NCBI GenBank assembly: GCA_041671045.1
Contig: JBAZCF010000003.1
Coordinates: 186,001-250,000 of the forward strand
Length of the DNA: 64,000 nucleotides
Source of the DNA: Parachlamydiales bacterium
GTDB taxonomy: Bacteria > Chlamydiota > Chlamydiia > Chlamydiales > JABDDJ01
Direction of reading: 5' to 3'
Shown here: positions 53,089 through 61,617 of the stretch, piece after piece
Layout: every line of letters starts with the position of its first letter
Position numbering within the stretch: the stretch's first letter is position 1
Program-made: the position numbers and the translations under genes
The notes under the pieces: model-generated
Database searches by the model: none
What the model was told of the DNA's origin: nothing
Seen by the model: the letters and a program-made list of their open reading frames with translations, nothing else

Positions 53089-56082
53089 ATGGTCAATTTT
53101 TCAACCTCTTCTTCTTCTGCCGCCCCCACTGACGTCCAGCGCACAACAACACCCACTCTCCAGAGAAGTGGAAGCATGTCCAATATGATGAAACGCATTT
53201 CTGGTCGTTTCAATCGTGCAGATATTGACCAATCTTTTAAAACAAACTTCAACGCCTCTACTAAAGACTCCCTTCCACCGGAACAAAAAGCTAAAGCTGA
53301 TGGCTTAGACAAAGCTGTCAAAATACGAGGGCTTTTATCCGCAGGCAAAAAAAATGTGGATGCTCTCGCTCACCAATCTTCCCATACTATAGATTCAGAT
53401 GCCAAAGCGATAAATTCTATGGCAACTAAAGAACGTTTTAAACAAGCCCTGCCGGAGGGATTAAAAACCCCTAAAAAAACACAGCTTATACAATCTTCAA
53501 CTGTTGAAGCAGCAAAAACAGAGATTGGTAAAATCCAAAAAGAGATGGGGGCATTAGCCACTGATGAGGGCAAATTAGCCAAACTAGAGGCCGATCTACA
53601 GAACACATCCGATCCGGCAGAGATAAATAAACTCAGTGCTGAGATAGACTCCCTTCATAATCATATCGAGAATAAAATCGAAGTATTGAAAACCCGTATG
53701 AATAATGTGGAAGGAACTTTTAAAGGTATGCGCTCAAATATGACAGCTTCGGTAGCACGCTTTTCGATGGCAAATCCAAAAAATAAAAAGCTGCTGGAGA
53801 GTAAAAACGAGACAGAGAAAAAATTTAACAAGGAAGTTAGCGATTCAGTCAAAGAATTTAAACAGATACTCACAGAGAATCACTATGTCCAAGACCCCTT
53901 CAATTATGAAGAAGCCATCTCATATATGGCTACACGCGCTGCTTATAAAGATTTAGATCTTCCCGAAGGCTCTTCGCCTCTAGTAAAACAATTTAGTTCA
54001 GAAGCTACCGAATTAAAACAAACGATCACAGGATTTCGCGATCTGATGAAGGATATTGATCCCAAAGCATCACTATCAGCTGATCAGATCAAAGACCTAA
54101 AAACAGAAGGCGGAAGAAAGCGTATGGCCGCAGATCTTGCCAATACCTATCTTTACGAAAACCGTTTACCCCCCAAGCCGGCTGGCGGAAGCTCCCAAGC
54201 TTTTCAGCTTGTTCTACAAAATATGGGCGAAAAAGTCATTGCCCATCCAAACAAAAGCACTTTTATTATTAGCGGTAGTACTACACCGATTCTTGTAGGA
54301 CATATTCCAGGCAAAGAAAACGTCACTTTTGCTTTTAAATTCAGGATCGAAGATGGTTTTAACGGCCGTCAAGACGCCTCTAAGTTCTCTTATATGGAGC
54401 ACCTAGGCTATGCCCACCCTCTAAGCAATGTCGGAAGCGCATTGGTAAGTATAGATCCCTCAAACTTACCTAAAACAACCTTCACACCCCAAGAAGGGGA
54501 AGATAGCCATAGTTACAATGATTTCGTCCAAGAAAATGGCGTCAAAAACGAGGCCGGACAGTGTGAATTTTTAGTGGAAGAATTTGTTCCCAATGATGGG
54601 ACGGCGCAGAAATATACACTGACACTAGCTCTTGCCTTTGGTGCAGTAGAAGAAGGTCAAAAGCAAATAGGAAACAAAGGTCCTGAAAGAATGCTAGCAG
54701 TGTTCGGAAATGCAGACGAGAAGCAGCTCAGCCAGTATGTCAATAACATGACCATTAATCCCAAAGATATGGGTTCTTTAAAAGCGCATTTAAAATCCGA
54801 AGGCGACGGGAATAATTTTTCACGTTTAGCAGTCACTGTGAATGATACAGTAACACAAAATCAAATGCTTAGTTCTTTGAATCTAAATGAGCTTAGCCCA
54901 GAAGAAAAGAATCATTTAGCGAAGGCAATGGGCATAGACCTCAGTAAAGTTGCACCTACCATAAGCGAAACTATCACCAACTATGAAAAAGAACTAAAAA
55001 CTGCTGATAAAGAAAAAAAATTAGGCACTGAGATTAATAAACTGCGAGATACCGCTCGTCAAAATGGTCTAGCAGCACTCAAAGAAACAATATTGCAGAA
55101 GCATGGTACGTTATCCAATGAACAAAAACTGGGATTAGCTCAATACATCCAGGAAAATGATCGTGCTGAATATAAGACTGAGATGGGACTTTCCGATGAG
55201 CAGTTTGAAAAATTGAAACTTACTCCTGAAGAACAGAAAACCCTGGAAGGCCATATTGCCCAAAGACATGAATCCATAGCTGCCGGGAATACATCTAAGC
55301 CTGAATTGGCAAAACAAAATAGCGAAGCGACTGATCCGATCCATAATAGGATAACAGACTCTATCATGGAACTAAAACACTCCAAGAGCCTAGCTATGTC
55401 CGCTGAGCTAGGCTTTGACCACACTAACAAAGACTTTTTACAACAATCATTCTTTACGGACAACTCGAAAAAAAGCGCTGCAGAGTCATGGACAATAAGA
55501 TATTTAAACGATGATTTACGCAACCAGGATGACAATATTGGCGGTCTGCTTTTAAAGAAAAACGAGGACGGTACTTTTGCCCTTCACAGTATAGACTTTG
55601 AAGAATCACGCCCACGTATGGTATTGGCGGGCGCTGAATACACGCCAGGTGTAGAAGCTTCCCGTGCGCTCGTAGCGCATGAAAATGCTCCCAGACTGCC
55701 AACAGAAACAAAAAATCATTTACTGGAAGTCTATAGTAGTCCAAAGAAAATGATCGAAGACCTTAAATCAGAAGTCAAACATATCAACCCTCAGCTTTCT
55801 GCTAAAAAGGAAATTCACCCGGATGGTTATGAGATGGACCAACTGGTCAACTATGATTTCGAACGAGCAGGAAAACACGCTATCCGCGCACATCTCCTTA
55901 GTGAACCGGCGCATGACGATACTGGCTACGATAAATGGGCACAAATAAATGTACGATCTGCTGTTATTGATAAATTTGAAGGATTCTGGGTAAACAATAA
56001 GATGGCATCTATGACGCCTGAAGACAAAGAAAAAGCTTGGACAAAGTTCGAAGCAGAACTCACGGATAGCTTTAGAACATAA
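53089..56082 (+). CDS. Large hypothetical protein, 997 aa, probable effector
   Basis: No family is recognised. The first about 30 residues are Ser/Thr-rich and unstructured, as often seen in type III secreted proteins. Residues about 85-280 are helical with coiled-coil character. A more globular beta-containing part lies at about 370-560, a helical segment at about 590-740 and a mixed C-terminal part to 997. There is no membrane span. GAGG lies 8 nt before the ATG. It is flanked by the F-box gene and the tandem paralogue cluster. Confidence 0.75.
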   Translation: MVNFSTSSSSAAPTDVQRTTTPTLQRSGSMSNMMKRISGRFNRADIDQSFKTNFNASTKDSLPPEQKAKADGLDKAVKIRGLLSAGKKNVDALAHQSSHTIDSDAKAINSMATKERFKQALPEGLKTPKKTQLIQSSTVEAAKTEIGKIQKEMGALATDEGKLAKLEADLQNTSDPAEINKLSAEIDSLHNHIENKIEVLKTRMNNVEGTFKGMRSNMTASVARFSMANPKNKKLLESKNETEKKFNKEVSDSVKEFKQILTENHYVQDPFNYEEAISYMATRAAYKDLDLPEGSSPLVKQFSSEATELKQTITGFRDLMKDIDPKASLSADQIKDLKTEGGRKRMAADLANTYLYENRLPPKPAGGSSQAFQLVLQNMGEKVIAHPNKSTFIISGSTTPILVGHIPGKENVTFAFKFRIEDGFNGRQDASKFSYMEHLGYAHPLSNVGSALVSIDPSNLPKTTFTPQEGEDSHSYNDFVQENGVKNEAGQCEFLVEEFVPNDGTAQKYTLTLALAFGAVEEGQKQIGNKGPERMLAVFGNADEKQLSQYVNNMTINPKDMGSLKAHLKSEGDGNNFSRLAVTVNDTVTQNQMLSSLNLNELSPEEKNHLAKAMGIDLSKVAPTISETITNYEKELKTADKEKKLGTEINKLRDTARQNGLAALKETILQKHGTLSNEQKLGLAQYIQENDRAEYKTEMGLSDEQFEKLKLTPEEQKTLEGHIAQRHESIAAGNTSKPELAKQNSEATDPIHNRITDSIMELKHSKSLAMSAELGFDHTNKDFLQQSFFTDNSKKSAAESWTIRYLNDDLRNQDDNIGGLLLKKNEDGTFALHSIDFEESRPRMVLAGAEYTPGVEASRALVAHENAPRLPTETKNHLLEVYSSPKKMIEDLKSEVKHINPQLSAKKEIHPDGYEMDQLVNYDFERAGKHAIRAHLLSEPAHDDTGYDKWAQINVRSAVIDKFEGFWVNNKMASMTPEDKEKAWTKFEAELTDSFRT

Positions 56083-56097
56083 TCTTATTAAGATCCC

Positions 56098-56712
56098 TTA
56101 TCGTGGCGGGATCATAAATCTACCATTCAGGTCTATAATCTTAGATTCATCCTCTTTAGAAAGAGACTTTTTAAAGAATAGGCCTAAGTAGTCAAGGGCA
56201 TCTTCAGGTGCAATACACCGATCTTGCAGGCTTTTCAAGATGAGTGGAGGGTTTGGAATCTTGACTGGATTAAGTAAATAGCTCTCGGCAAAGCTTAGAA
56301 AAGAAATATCGTATTCAGTGTTAAATCTAGTGCGAAAAATGTCCCAGTCAAAGTCGGCGCTAATCTGTGAATTGAGTAATGTATGCATCCTCCAATTATA
56401 GAATTGCTGAGACTTTTCCAGTTTCCTAAAAATTTTCGTCAGATAATTTTTTAAGGCTTGACTTAACTTAAATACCCTTACAGCACATCCTAGGCTTATA
56501 ATATAAAGCGCACCCCCTCTCTCTGCTTTTATTACAAAATATCTCAGCGGGCGATAGATGTGATTTGACTGTTGGCAATCACATTGAAATTTTTGCAATA
56601 CATCTCTGAATAGGAAGACTAAGCGATAACAATTCCTATGAGAGTCTTGAAACCGCAAACAACTTTCTCGAGACGATATTACATTTGTTGAGGAGTAATC
56701 ACCAAAAGCCAT
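56098..56712 (-). CDS. Tandem family member 1 (short form, 204 aa)
   Basis: First of three related genes. It shares with the two others an N-terminal YRLVFLFRD stretch followed by a Cys-x-Cys pair (CDC), an I.SLGC....F.LS segment, the IPNPP-L--SL- segment and YLGLFFKKSLSKEDESKI near the C-terminus. It ends soon after that, without the C-terminal extension and FLEWP motif of its paralogues. Either a reduced copy or a truncated one. No outside family is recognised. Confidence 0.68.
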   Translation of the reverse strand: MAFGDYSSTNVISSRESCLRFQDSHRNCYRLVFLFRDVLQKFQCDCQQSNHIYRPLRYFVIKAERGGALYIISLGCAVRVFKLSQALKNYLTKIFRKLEKSQQFYNWRMHTLLNSQISADFDWDIFRTRFNTEYDISFLSFAESYLLNPVKIPNPPLILKSLQDRCIAPEDALDYLGLFFKKSLSKEDESKIIDLNGRFMIPPR

Positions 56713-56865
56713 TGCTTATCCATTAAAAAATTAATCTCATCCCCTAGATCAACTCATAGTTCCTAAAAGGCTCCCAAAGAATAATCTGTGAGGCCAGTAG
56801 TTATGTACCCATCTATAGTTTGCCGGTGCTCACTAGAACTACTATTATTATCCTTGTTTATCAAC

Positions 56866-57921
56866 CTAAAATTCAAATGGGGTGGGCCATTCTAAGAAAG
56901 TTGTACTTGCATCAGCAGCGCCATCTCCTTCAAATTTACTGTCCAGAGAGTCCGGTGAAGAGGGTGAAAATTGCAATGATGTGTCCAATTTTGGGTAGGA
57001 CATTCCATGAATTTCCTGGAACATTGACAAAAACTTGTCTGCAGTTATGGGGGCACTTTTATTAACGTCGTCCTTATAACTCATTTCAACAAAAGGTAAA
57101 TGTTGAAATGGGGCAGTGCGATCACTGAAGCAATGAGAATTTTGATCTACAATCTCCGACAAGGGATTACCATCTAATAATTTTTCTGTCTCCGTTTGTG
57201 CAATGGGTTGTATATTTTGAACAATTTGATTTTGCATTAATGGGGCAGCGGCTGGTTTTTTGCTCAGTTTATTTTTTTTCGAATGCGTCTTTCTTCTCTT
57301 TTTTGAAAAGTCATTCAGTAAAGTAGGCATGAAGGTTTCGGATGTCAAATGATGCCATTTTGTGTACTCTTCTAACAGTTTTTTATCTTCGTCACAAGTA
57401 ATGCCTCTGAAGAATAATCCAACATAGGATATCACTTTTTTATCTGAGATCAGGTCTTTAAGTCGGCTCGACAACATATAATAAGGATCCGGAATATGAG
57501 TGATGAAATTTGATTCGTCAGGATAGATCAAAAATTTAATCTTAGAATGTAATAATTCTTTATCCGCTATATAAAACTCAGCATCAAGTTTTTCATAAAG
57601 TTGATCAAAACACGTACTTTCAAACTTTAAAATGTCACGGAAAAAGTTGTGTAAGAAATTGAATTGTTTATCGGATAGATTAAATATTGACTTAGAAGGA
57701 CCTATAGTTGCTATTTTTAATTTGGATTTATCCCTTCTCTTATATACAAAATGATTTATTCCTTTACATCCCTCTAGGCATTCACATAAATGAAGGTTTG
57801 AAATATTTTGGCGTTTACGAAAAACAAAGAGAAGTCGATATTCATGTCCCTTAGAAGATTTATAAATACCATTCACAGAGGAAGGATCAGCAACTGATGG
57901 GTTTATAATTAATGTACTCAT
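56866..57921 (-). CDS. Tandem family member 2 (351 aa, C-terminal FLEWPxxFEF)
   Basis: Shares the family N-terminal domain (YRLLFVFRK about residue 28, CEC about 48, FVYKRR, IATIG, IPDPYYMLSSRLKDLI about 150, VISYVGLFFRGITCDEDKKLL about 168). A basic Lys-rich linker (KKRRKTHSKKNKLSKKP, about 208-224) could be a nuclear localisation-like signal. An acidic/Ser tail follows, ending in FLEWPTPFEF (residues 342-351). There is no Sec signal. Function unknown; lineage-specific effector is the working guess. Confidence 0.72.
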   Translation of the reverse strand: MSTLIINPSVADPSSVNGIYKSSKGHEYRLLFVFRKRQNISNLHLCECLEGCKGINHFVYKRRDKSKLKIATIGPSKSIFNLSDKQFNFLHNFFRDILKFESTCFDQLYEKLDAEFYIADKELLHSKIKFLIYPDESNFITHIPDPYYMLSSRLKDLISDKKVISYVGLFFRGITCDEDKKLLEEYTKWHHLTSETFMPTLLNDFSKKRRKTHSKKNKLSKKPAAAPLMQNQIVQNIQPIAQTETEKLLDGNPLSEIVDQNSHCFSDRTAPFQHLPFVEMSYKDDVNKSAPITADKFLSMFQEIHGMSYPKLDTSLQFSPSSPDSLDSKFEGDGAADASTTFLEWPTPFEF

Positions 57922-57957
57922 GATTTTAGTCTCTTAACGCTGTTTGCATCCCTAATA

Positions 57958-58134
57958 TTAGGGGGTAATTTCTATAGTAAGTTTCCCCACTACTGAAAAT
58001 ATTTCATCTAACTCATCTTGGAGTTTTCTATTATTTTCATTGACGACACCCGCAAGTTCAGAAAATGGATACACATCGCTGAAAGAATATACCGAATGAT
58101 AATTCCCATCCTTAAGATCTGGATGTAAGTCCAT
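57958..58134 (-). CDS. Small hypothetical ORF, 58 aa, between family members 2 and 3
   Basis: A frame open from about 58170, with an ATG at 58134 preceded by CGGA. The product has an aromatic-rich first half (YHSVYSFSDVYPFSE) and an amphipathic helix-like end (ENNRKLQDELDEIFSVV). It is either a small gene or the tail of another degraded paralogue. No family is recognised. Confidence 0.3.
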   Translation of the reverse strand: MDLHPDLKDGNYHSVYSFSDVYPFSELAGVVNENNRKLQDELDEIFSVVGKLTIEITP

Positions 58135-58208
58135 TCCGATGGGGAGAGGTTCATATTTATTATTATCAAATGCTCAAAGAATTTTTAATTATCTAAGGGT
58201 ACTTTTCT

Positions 58209-59483
58209 TCAATCATTATTTTGCATTTCAAATTCAAAAAGGAAGGGCCACTCCAAAAAAGTACTCCCCTCCACACCCGCTGTATCATATATACTTAAGG
58301 GATCTTCCAAAATATCCATCGATGTCGTCTGATCCCTTTGATCTTCATTTGCAGTAGGTAATGCTCTGCTCTCTTCCAAACCGTCAAGGTCAGTAGAAAA
58401 TACAGAGTCAGATCCGTGGTAGGAGCTTTCAGAAGGTTGATATGATGAAGTGGATGCTTGGTAAGAATTATCTGAAGGAGGGTATGACGAATCTGAGGTT
58501 TGATAAGAACTATCTAAAGGTTGATATGATGAAGTGGATGCTTGGTAAGAACTATCTGAAGGAGGGTATGACGAATTTGATAAGTTATCGAAGACTTGTT
58601 CTACTGGTAGACTTTGTAGCGAATAGACAGGGACTCCAAAAAATGGATCATTATCGCATTCATCCTGAAAATTTTTAGCATCATCTGGATTTGTTACTTC
58701 ATCATCACCAGTATCATCATCATTTGTTACATCATCATCAGAATCATCATCATTTGTTATGTCCTCATCATCAGTATCATCATCATTTGTTATGTCTTCA
58801 TCATCACTATCATCATACATCTTCACAGCATCTTCGGTTATTGAAATCTCGGGAAGTTTTTGTATGCTGTTAGTAGTATTGAAGTTGGGTCTATTTTCTA
58901 GAGATCCACTTAAACTTGAATACCATTGATAGTATTCGCGAAAAAGAGCTCTATCTTCTTTCGTGTTAATGTCTCTAAAAAATAAGCCTATATAAGCAAT
59001 GACCTTTTCATCAGTTATTAATTTAGCAAGTCTGCAGGATAATAAATGAAGTGGATCAGGAATTGTAAATTTATCTATTTTACTTGTATTACCATTGAGC
59101 ACTAATTCAATTTTATAAAGATACTTTTTTAAGTTATCTAAACCGAAAACATCTTTTCCTGAATTGAAAACAAGTTGAGAATAACAACTTGTAGGATTAC
59201 TAATGTTTTTCAAAAGATTATTCAATAAATTTTTTTGTTTTGGAGTTAACTCGAATTTCTTTCTGGCGCATCCAATAGAAAGTATGACTATTTCCGGCGA
59301 ATTACTTTTTTTGAATACATACTGTCTTTTTGCACGATCATTTCTAGTGCATTCGCAAAAGGAAGGTTGATATACAGACTTTTCAAAGACAAAGAGCAGG
59401 CGATATTGTACGTTATTCGACATAAAAAAGAGACGGTCTGAATTGTAAATAGCAGACGAACCTAAGACAATTGGTCCACTCAT
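58209..59483 (-). CDS. Tandem family member 3 (424 aa) with acidic and tyrosine repeats
   Basis: The ATG at 59483, preceded by AGGAG, is preferred to the frame start at 59552. The family domain is at about residues 25-200 (YRLLFVFEK, CEC, IPDPLHLLSCRLAKLI, VIAYIGLFFRDINTKEDRALF). Then comes an Asp-rich block of about 45 residues with repeated ITNDDD/VTNDDD units, then eight heptads of the type SSYxxSD (about 310-365), and the terminal FLEWPFLFEF (409-418). Repeated Tyr in Ser/Asp context resembles phosphorylation sites of chlamydial Tarp-like effectors. Confidence 0.75.
   Translation of the reverse strand: MSGPIVLGSSAIYNSDRLFFMSNNVQYRLLFVFEKSVYQPSFCECTRNDRAKRQYVFKKSNSPEIVILSIGCARKKFELTPKQKNLLNNLLKNISNPTSCYSQLVFNSGKDVFGLDNLKKYLYKIELVLNGNTSKIDKFTIPDPLHLLSCRLAKLITDEKVIAYIGLFFRDINTKEDRALFREYYQWYSSLSGSLENRPNFNTTNSIQKLPEISITEDAVKMYDDSDDEDITNDDDTDDEDITNDDDSDDDVTNDDDTGDDEVTNPDDAKNFQDECDNDPFFGVPVYSLQSLPVEQVFDNLSNSSYPPSDSSYQASTSSYQPLDSSYQTSDSSYPPSDNSYQASTSSYQPSESSYHGSDSVFSTDLDGLEESRALPTANEDQRDQTTSMDILEDPLSIYDTAGVEGSTFLEWPFLFEFEMQNND
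58410..58580. repeat. 21-bp tandem repeat with an 84-bp higher-order unit
   Basis: Encodes eight SSYxxSD heptads of family member 3. A block beginning at 58433 recurs 84 bases later at 58517 with few changes, so four heptads were duplicated as a unit. Confidence 0.85.
58683..58822. repeat. Imperfect repeat encoding an Asp-rich block
   Basis: A run of CATCATCA-type triplets with recurrent TTTGTTA insertions, encoding repeated DDD(T/S)DD-(E)D(I/V)TN units on the minus strand. Confidence 0.8.
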
Positions 59484-59687
59484 AATTGATACTCCTAAAG
59501 TATTTTTAATATGCTGCGTGCAAAAATAATATTCCTCAAGGAAATTATGCAAATAAATAAAACAAGCAATAGCATAACATTAAAACACCTAGCAACACTT
59601 ATTTACAACAGCTTACATTTAATTCATTTCGTTTTATTAATACACGAGCAGAAAAATAATAAGTACTTATTCATTTGTTGTTCCATC

Positions 59688-60455
59688 CTAATGTTGTATA
59701 TTGCTCCAGAATACCCCCATTCTCGGATTTAAAAAACGTAGTAACTTGTGATAAGGAATAGGCCACTGCTGATGATGTTCAAGATCCACCAAGGCGATTT
59801 TTTTTCCATTTTTAGTAAAAGGAATATTGCGTGGCAGCACAGAGTCATCTAGACCTTCTATAGCTACGAGATGGTGTAAAGCGATTAACATCCTTTTATC
59901 CACTCTATCGTGCCAGATACGCAAGTTCTCGTATTTGCCGGTGATGTCAATTTCCTCTGCAATAACAATAAAGTTTTTCGGTAAGATAGCATTATCCGCA
60001 GGTGTTGATGATGCTGGGAGAGGGTAAATCCATTTTTTTGGAATAACAAAAATTGAATTATACCCCAGATTTTCAACAGTTTTACTAACACTTATTGAGG
60101 CATCTACACGTTTTTTTAAAGGCTCCCATTCTGAAAAGGCAACGTCATCTGTAAATAATTTCAGAACATAATCTCTTAACTTAGGGTGTTTTGCTACGGT
60201 GGTCTGGCTAATAGAGCCTATTTTCAAATGGGTAAACCCTGCCTTTAAAAGCGAGATTTTGTTGGCCGTCGGCCTACCTCTATTAAAAATTTTATCTAGT
60301 TTATTTCTTAAACTATGGTTTTCCGGCAGGAAAAGAGGCTGCATCACATCCCAAACTTCTTGTGCGACATGTGCAGGTTTAATGTAGGGTAGGGTGAAAA
60401 GAGTGTTCAGTGTAAGGAAAAATGCAAGTCCAAAGAAACAAATGATTTGTCCCAT
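59688..60455 (-). CDS. Secreted hypothetical protein, 255 aa
   Basis: An N-terminal hydrophobic segment (about residues 4-24) looks like a signal peptide or anchor. The C-terminal half has RMLIALHHLVAIEGLDDSVLPRNIPF and GKKIALVDLEHHQ, which faintly recalls the catalytic/metal region of atypical kinases or phosphotransferases (N-P and D-x-E), but the match is too weak to assign. The start follows GAGGCGAAA. It lies 7 bp downstream of the first phosphodiester glycosidase-like gene and is probably co-transcribed with it. Confidence 0.65.
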   Translation of the reverse strand: MGQIICFFGLAFFLTLNTLFTLPYIKPAHVAQEVWDVMQPLFLPENHSLRNKLDKIFNRGRPTANKISLLKAGFTHLKIGSISQTTVAKHPKLRDYVLKLFTDDVAFSEWEPLKKRVDASISVSKTVENLGYNSIFVIPKKWIYPLPASSTPADNAILPKNFIVIAEEIDITGKYENLRIWHDRVDKRMLIALHHLVAIEGLDDSVLPRNIPFTKNGKKIALVDLEHHQQWPIPYHKLLRFLNPRMGVFWSNIQH

Positions 60456-60462
60456 TTTCGCC

Positions 60463-61497
60463 TCATTTAGGGATGATCAAAACTGCATTCGAAACTAATT
60501 CCGATACGCTTCCGTGAGCTCCTTTGATTTCTTTATTTTCCACTACAAATGTTGAAGAACTGCCTCCATCTAGATTTAGGGCATATTGGCAGCCTAATTC
60601 TTTCATGTATTCTGCCAGCTCCTTAATTGTTGCACCTTTGCTTTGCCCTAACTTTCGCCCTTCCACTAGAACAAACAGCCAAGAACCGTTTTTTTTCACA
60701 CCTAAAGCTGTACGGGGATGGCGTAGCTCTAAGAATGTACTATGGACATTCTCTTTGGATATATCCTCAACAATGATTCCATTTTCAATTAAAAGGGGAG
60801 CGCCCCCTAAAATATTCTTATATTTTCCCCAGACCTCATCGGAGTATTTCTCTATCAGCTCTGCTTTATCACCTTCTTTTAAATCTTCAATTTGAGCCAA
60901 CTGATTTCTACCAAATGCGATAACGATAGAATTTTGAGGTATTTCAGCGCGTCTTCCTCCCTTTCGTACTTCTAGTATGATTCCGTCTTTGATGACTAGT
61001 TCTTTTGCCGCAGGTGTGGTTAAGGTAGAAAGCGCATATACCGGGGTATACATAACAACTTGCCCTTCTTCCAATGGAGTATTTAATGCATCGATGGGTA
61101 TCTCCTTTCCCTTACTATGAAGGTGAAACCCTACTGTAAATCGTCCAAAGTGACAGTCTTTACCGCCTGCATTCCAAGCTACGGCGCCACGTTCATCCGC
61201 AGCTCCTGTATACCACTGCCCATCGATTTTTAAAGCTCCGGCTGGAGAACCATTACTTTTAAAAAATCCACCATTCACACCGGCCATACTTCCATATCTA
61301 GCTTGCATAGACTGCACTGTCTCTAAACCGGTACCAGATTCCTTTGCTTTAACAAGTAGGACTTGATATTTTTGAGGATCAATTTCGAGCACATGAACTG
61401 TTTGGTTCAGCGGCTTAGTCCACACTTTATAAGCAATAGCAGCTTCCAGTGGAAAAACACCCCATAGTAGGTAAATTAAAAAGTAGATTATCTTCAC
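60463..61497 (-). CDS. Phosphodiester glycosidase (NAGPA-like) family protein, copy 1
   Basis: A 344-aa exported protein (signal peptide about residues 1-19) starting with GTG, preceded by GAGG. The NAGPA/DUF2233 domain is seen in GSMAGVNGGFFKSNGSPAG, ILGGAPLLIENG, RHPRTALGVKKNG, FVLVEGRK and YALNLDGGSSSTFVV. Members hydrolyse sugar phosphodiesters or act on exopolysaccharide; the human relative uncovers mannose-6-phosphate. It has a paralogue directly upstream. Confidence 0.85.
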   Translation of the reverse strand: MKIIYFLIYLLWGVFPLEAAIAYKVWTKPLNQTVHVLEIDPQKYQVLLVKAKESGTGLETVQSMQARYGSMAGVNGGFFKSNGSPAGALKIDGQWYTGAADERGAVAWNAGGKDCHFGRFTVGFHLHSKGKEIPIDALNTPLEEGQVVMYTPVYALSTLTTPAAKELVIKDGIILEVRKGGRRAEIPQNSIVIAFGRNQLAQIEDLKEGDKAELIEKYSDEVWGKYKNILGGAPLLIENGIIVEDISKENVHSTFLELRHPRTALGVKKNGSWLFVLVEGRKLGQSKGATIKELAEYMKELGCQYALNLDGGSSSTFVVENKEIKGAHGSVSELVSNAVLIIPK

Positions 61498-61617
61498 CGA
61501 ACCTCATTAAAATATTTTTTCTAATTAGACTATTCGGAGAAAAAAGTCATCACGATTTGAATATCAAAGACTTAACCCTTCATCAGGAGTTAACATAGGA
61601 CAGAAATGAAAATATAT

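Noticed and set aside
11748..53140. The shared sequence ACTGACGTCCAG near 11748 and 53124
   Set aside because: Both lie in unrelated coding sequences and the match is about 12 bases, as expected by chance.
58442..58678. A plus-strand frame with repeated MMKWMLGKNYLKEGM units
   Set aside because: Antisense reading of the tyrosine-heptad repeat; the minus-strand gene has the ribosome binding site and paralogues.
58691..58873. A His-rich plus-strand frame
   Set aside because: It is only the antisense reading of the Asp-rich repeat (GAT/ATC triplets read as CAT/CAC).
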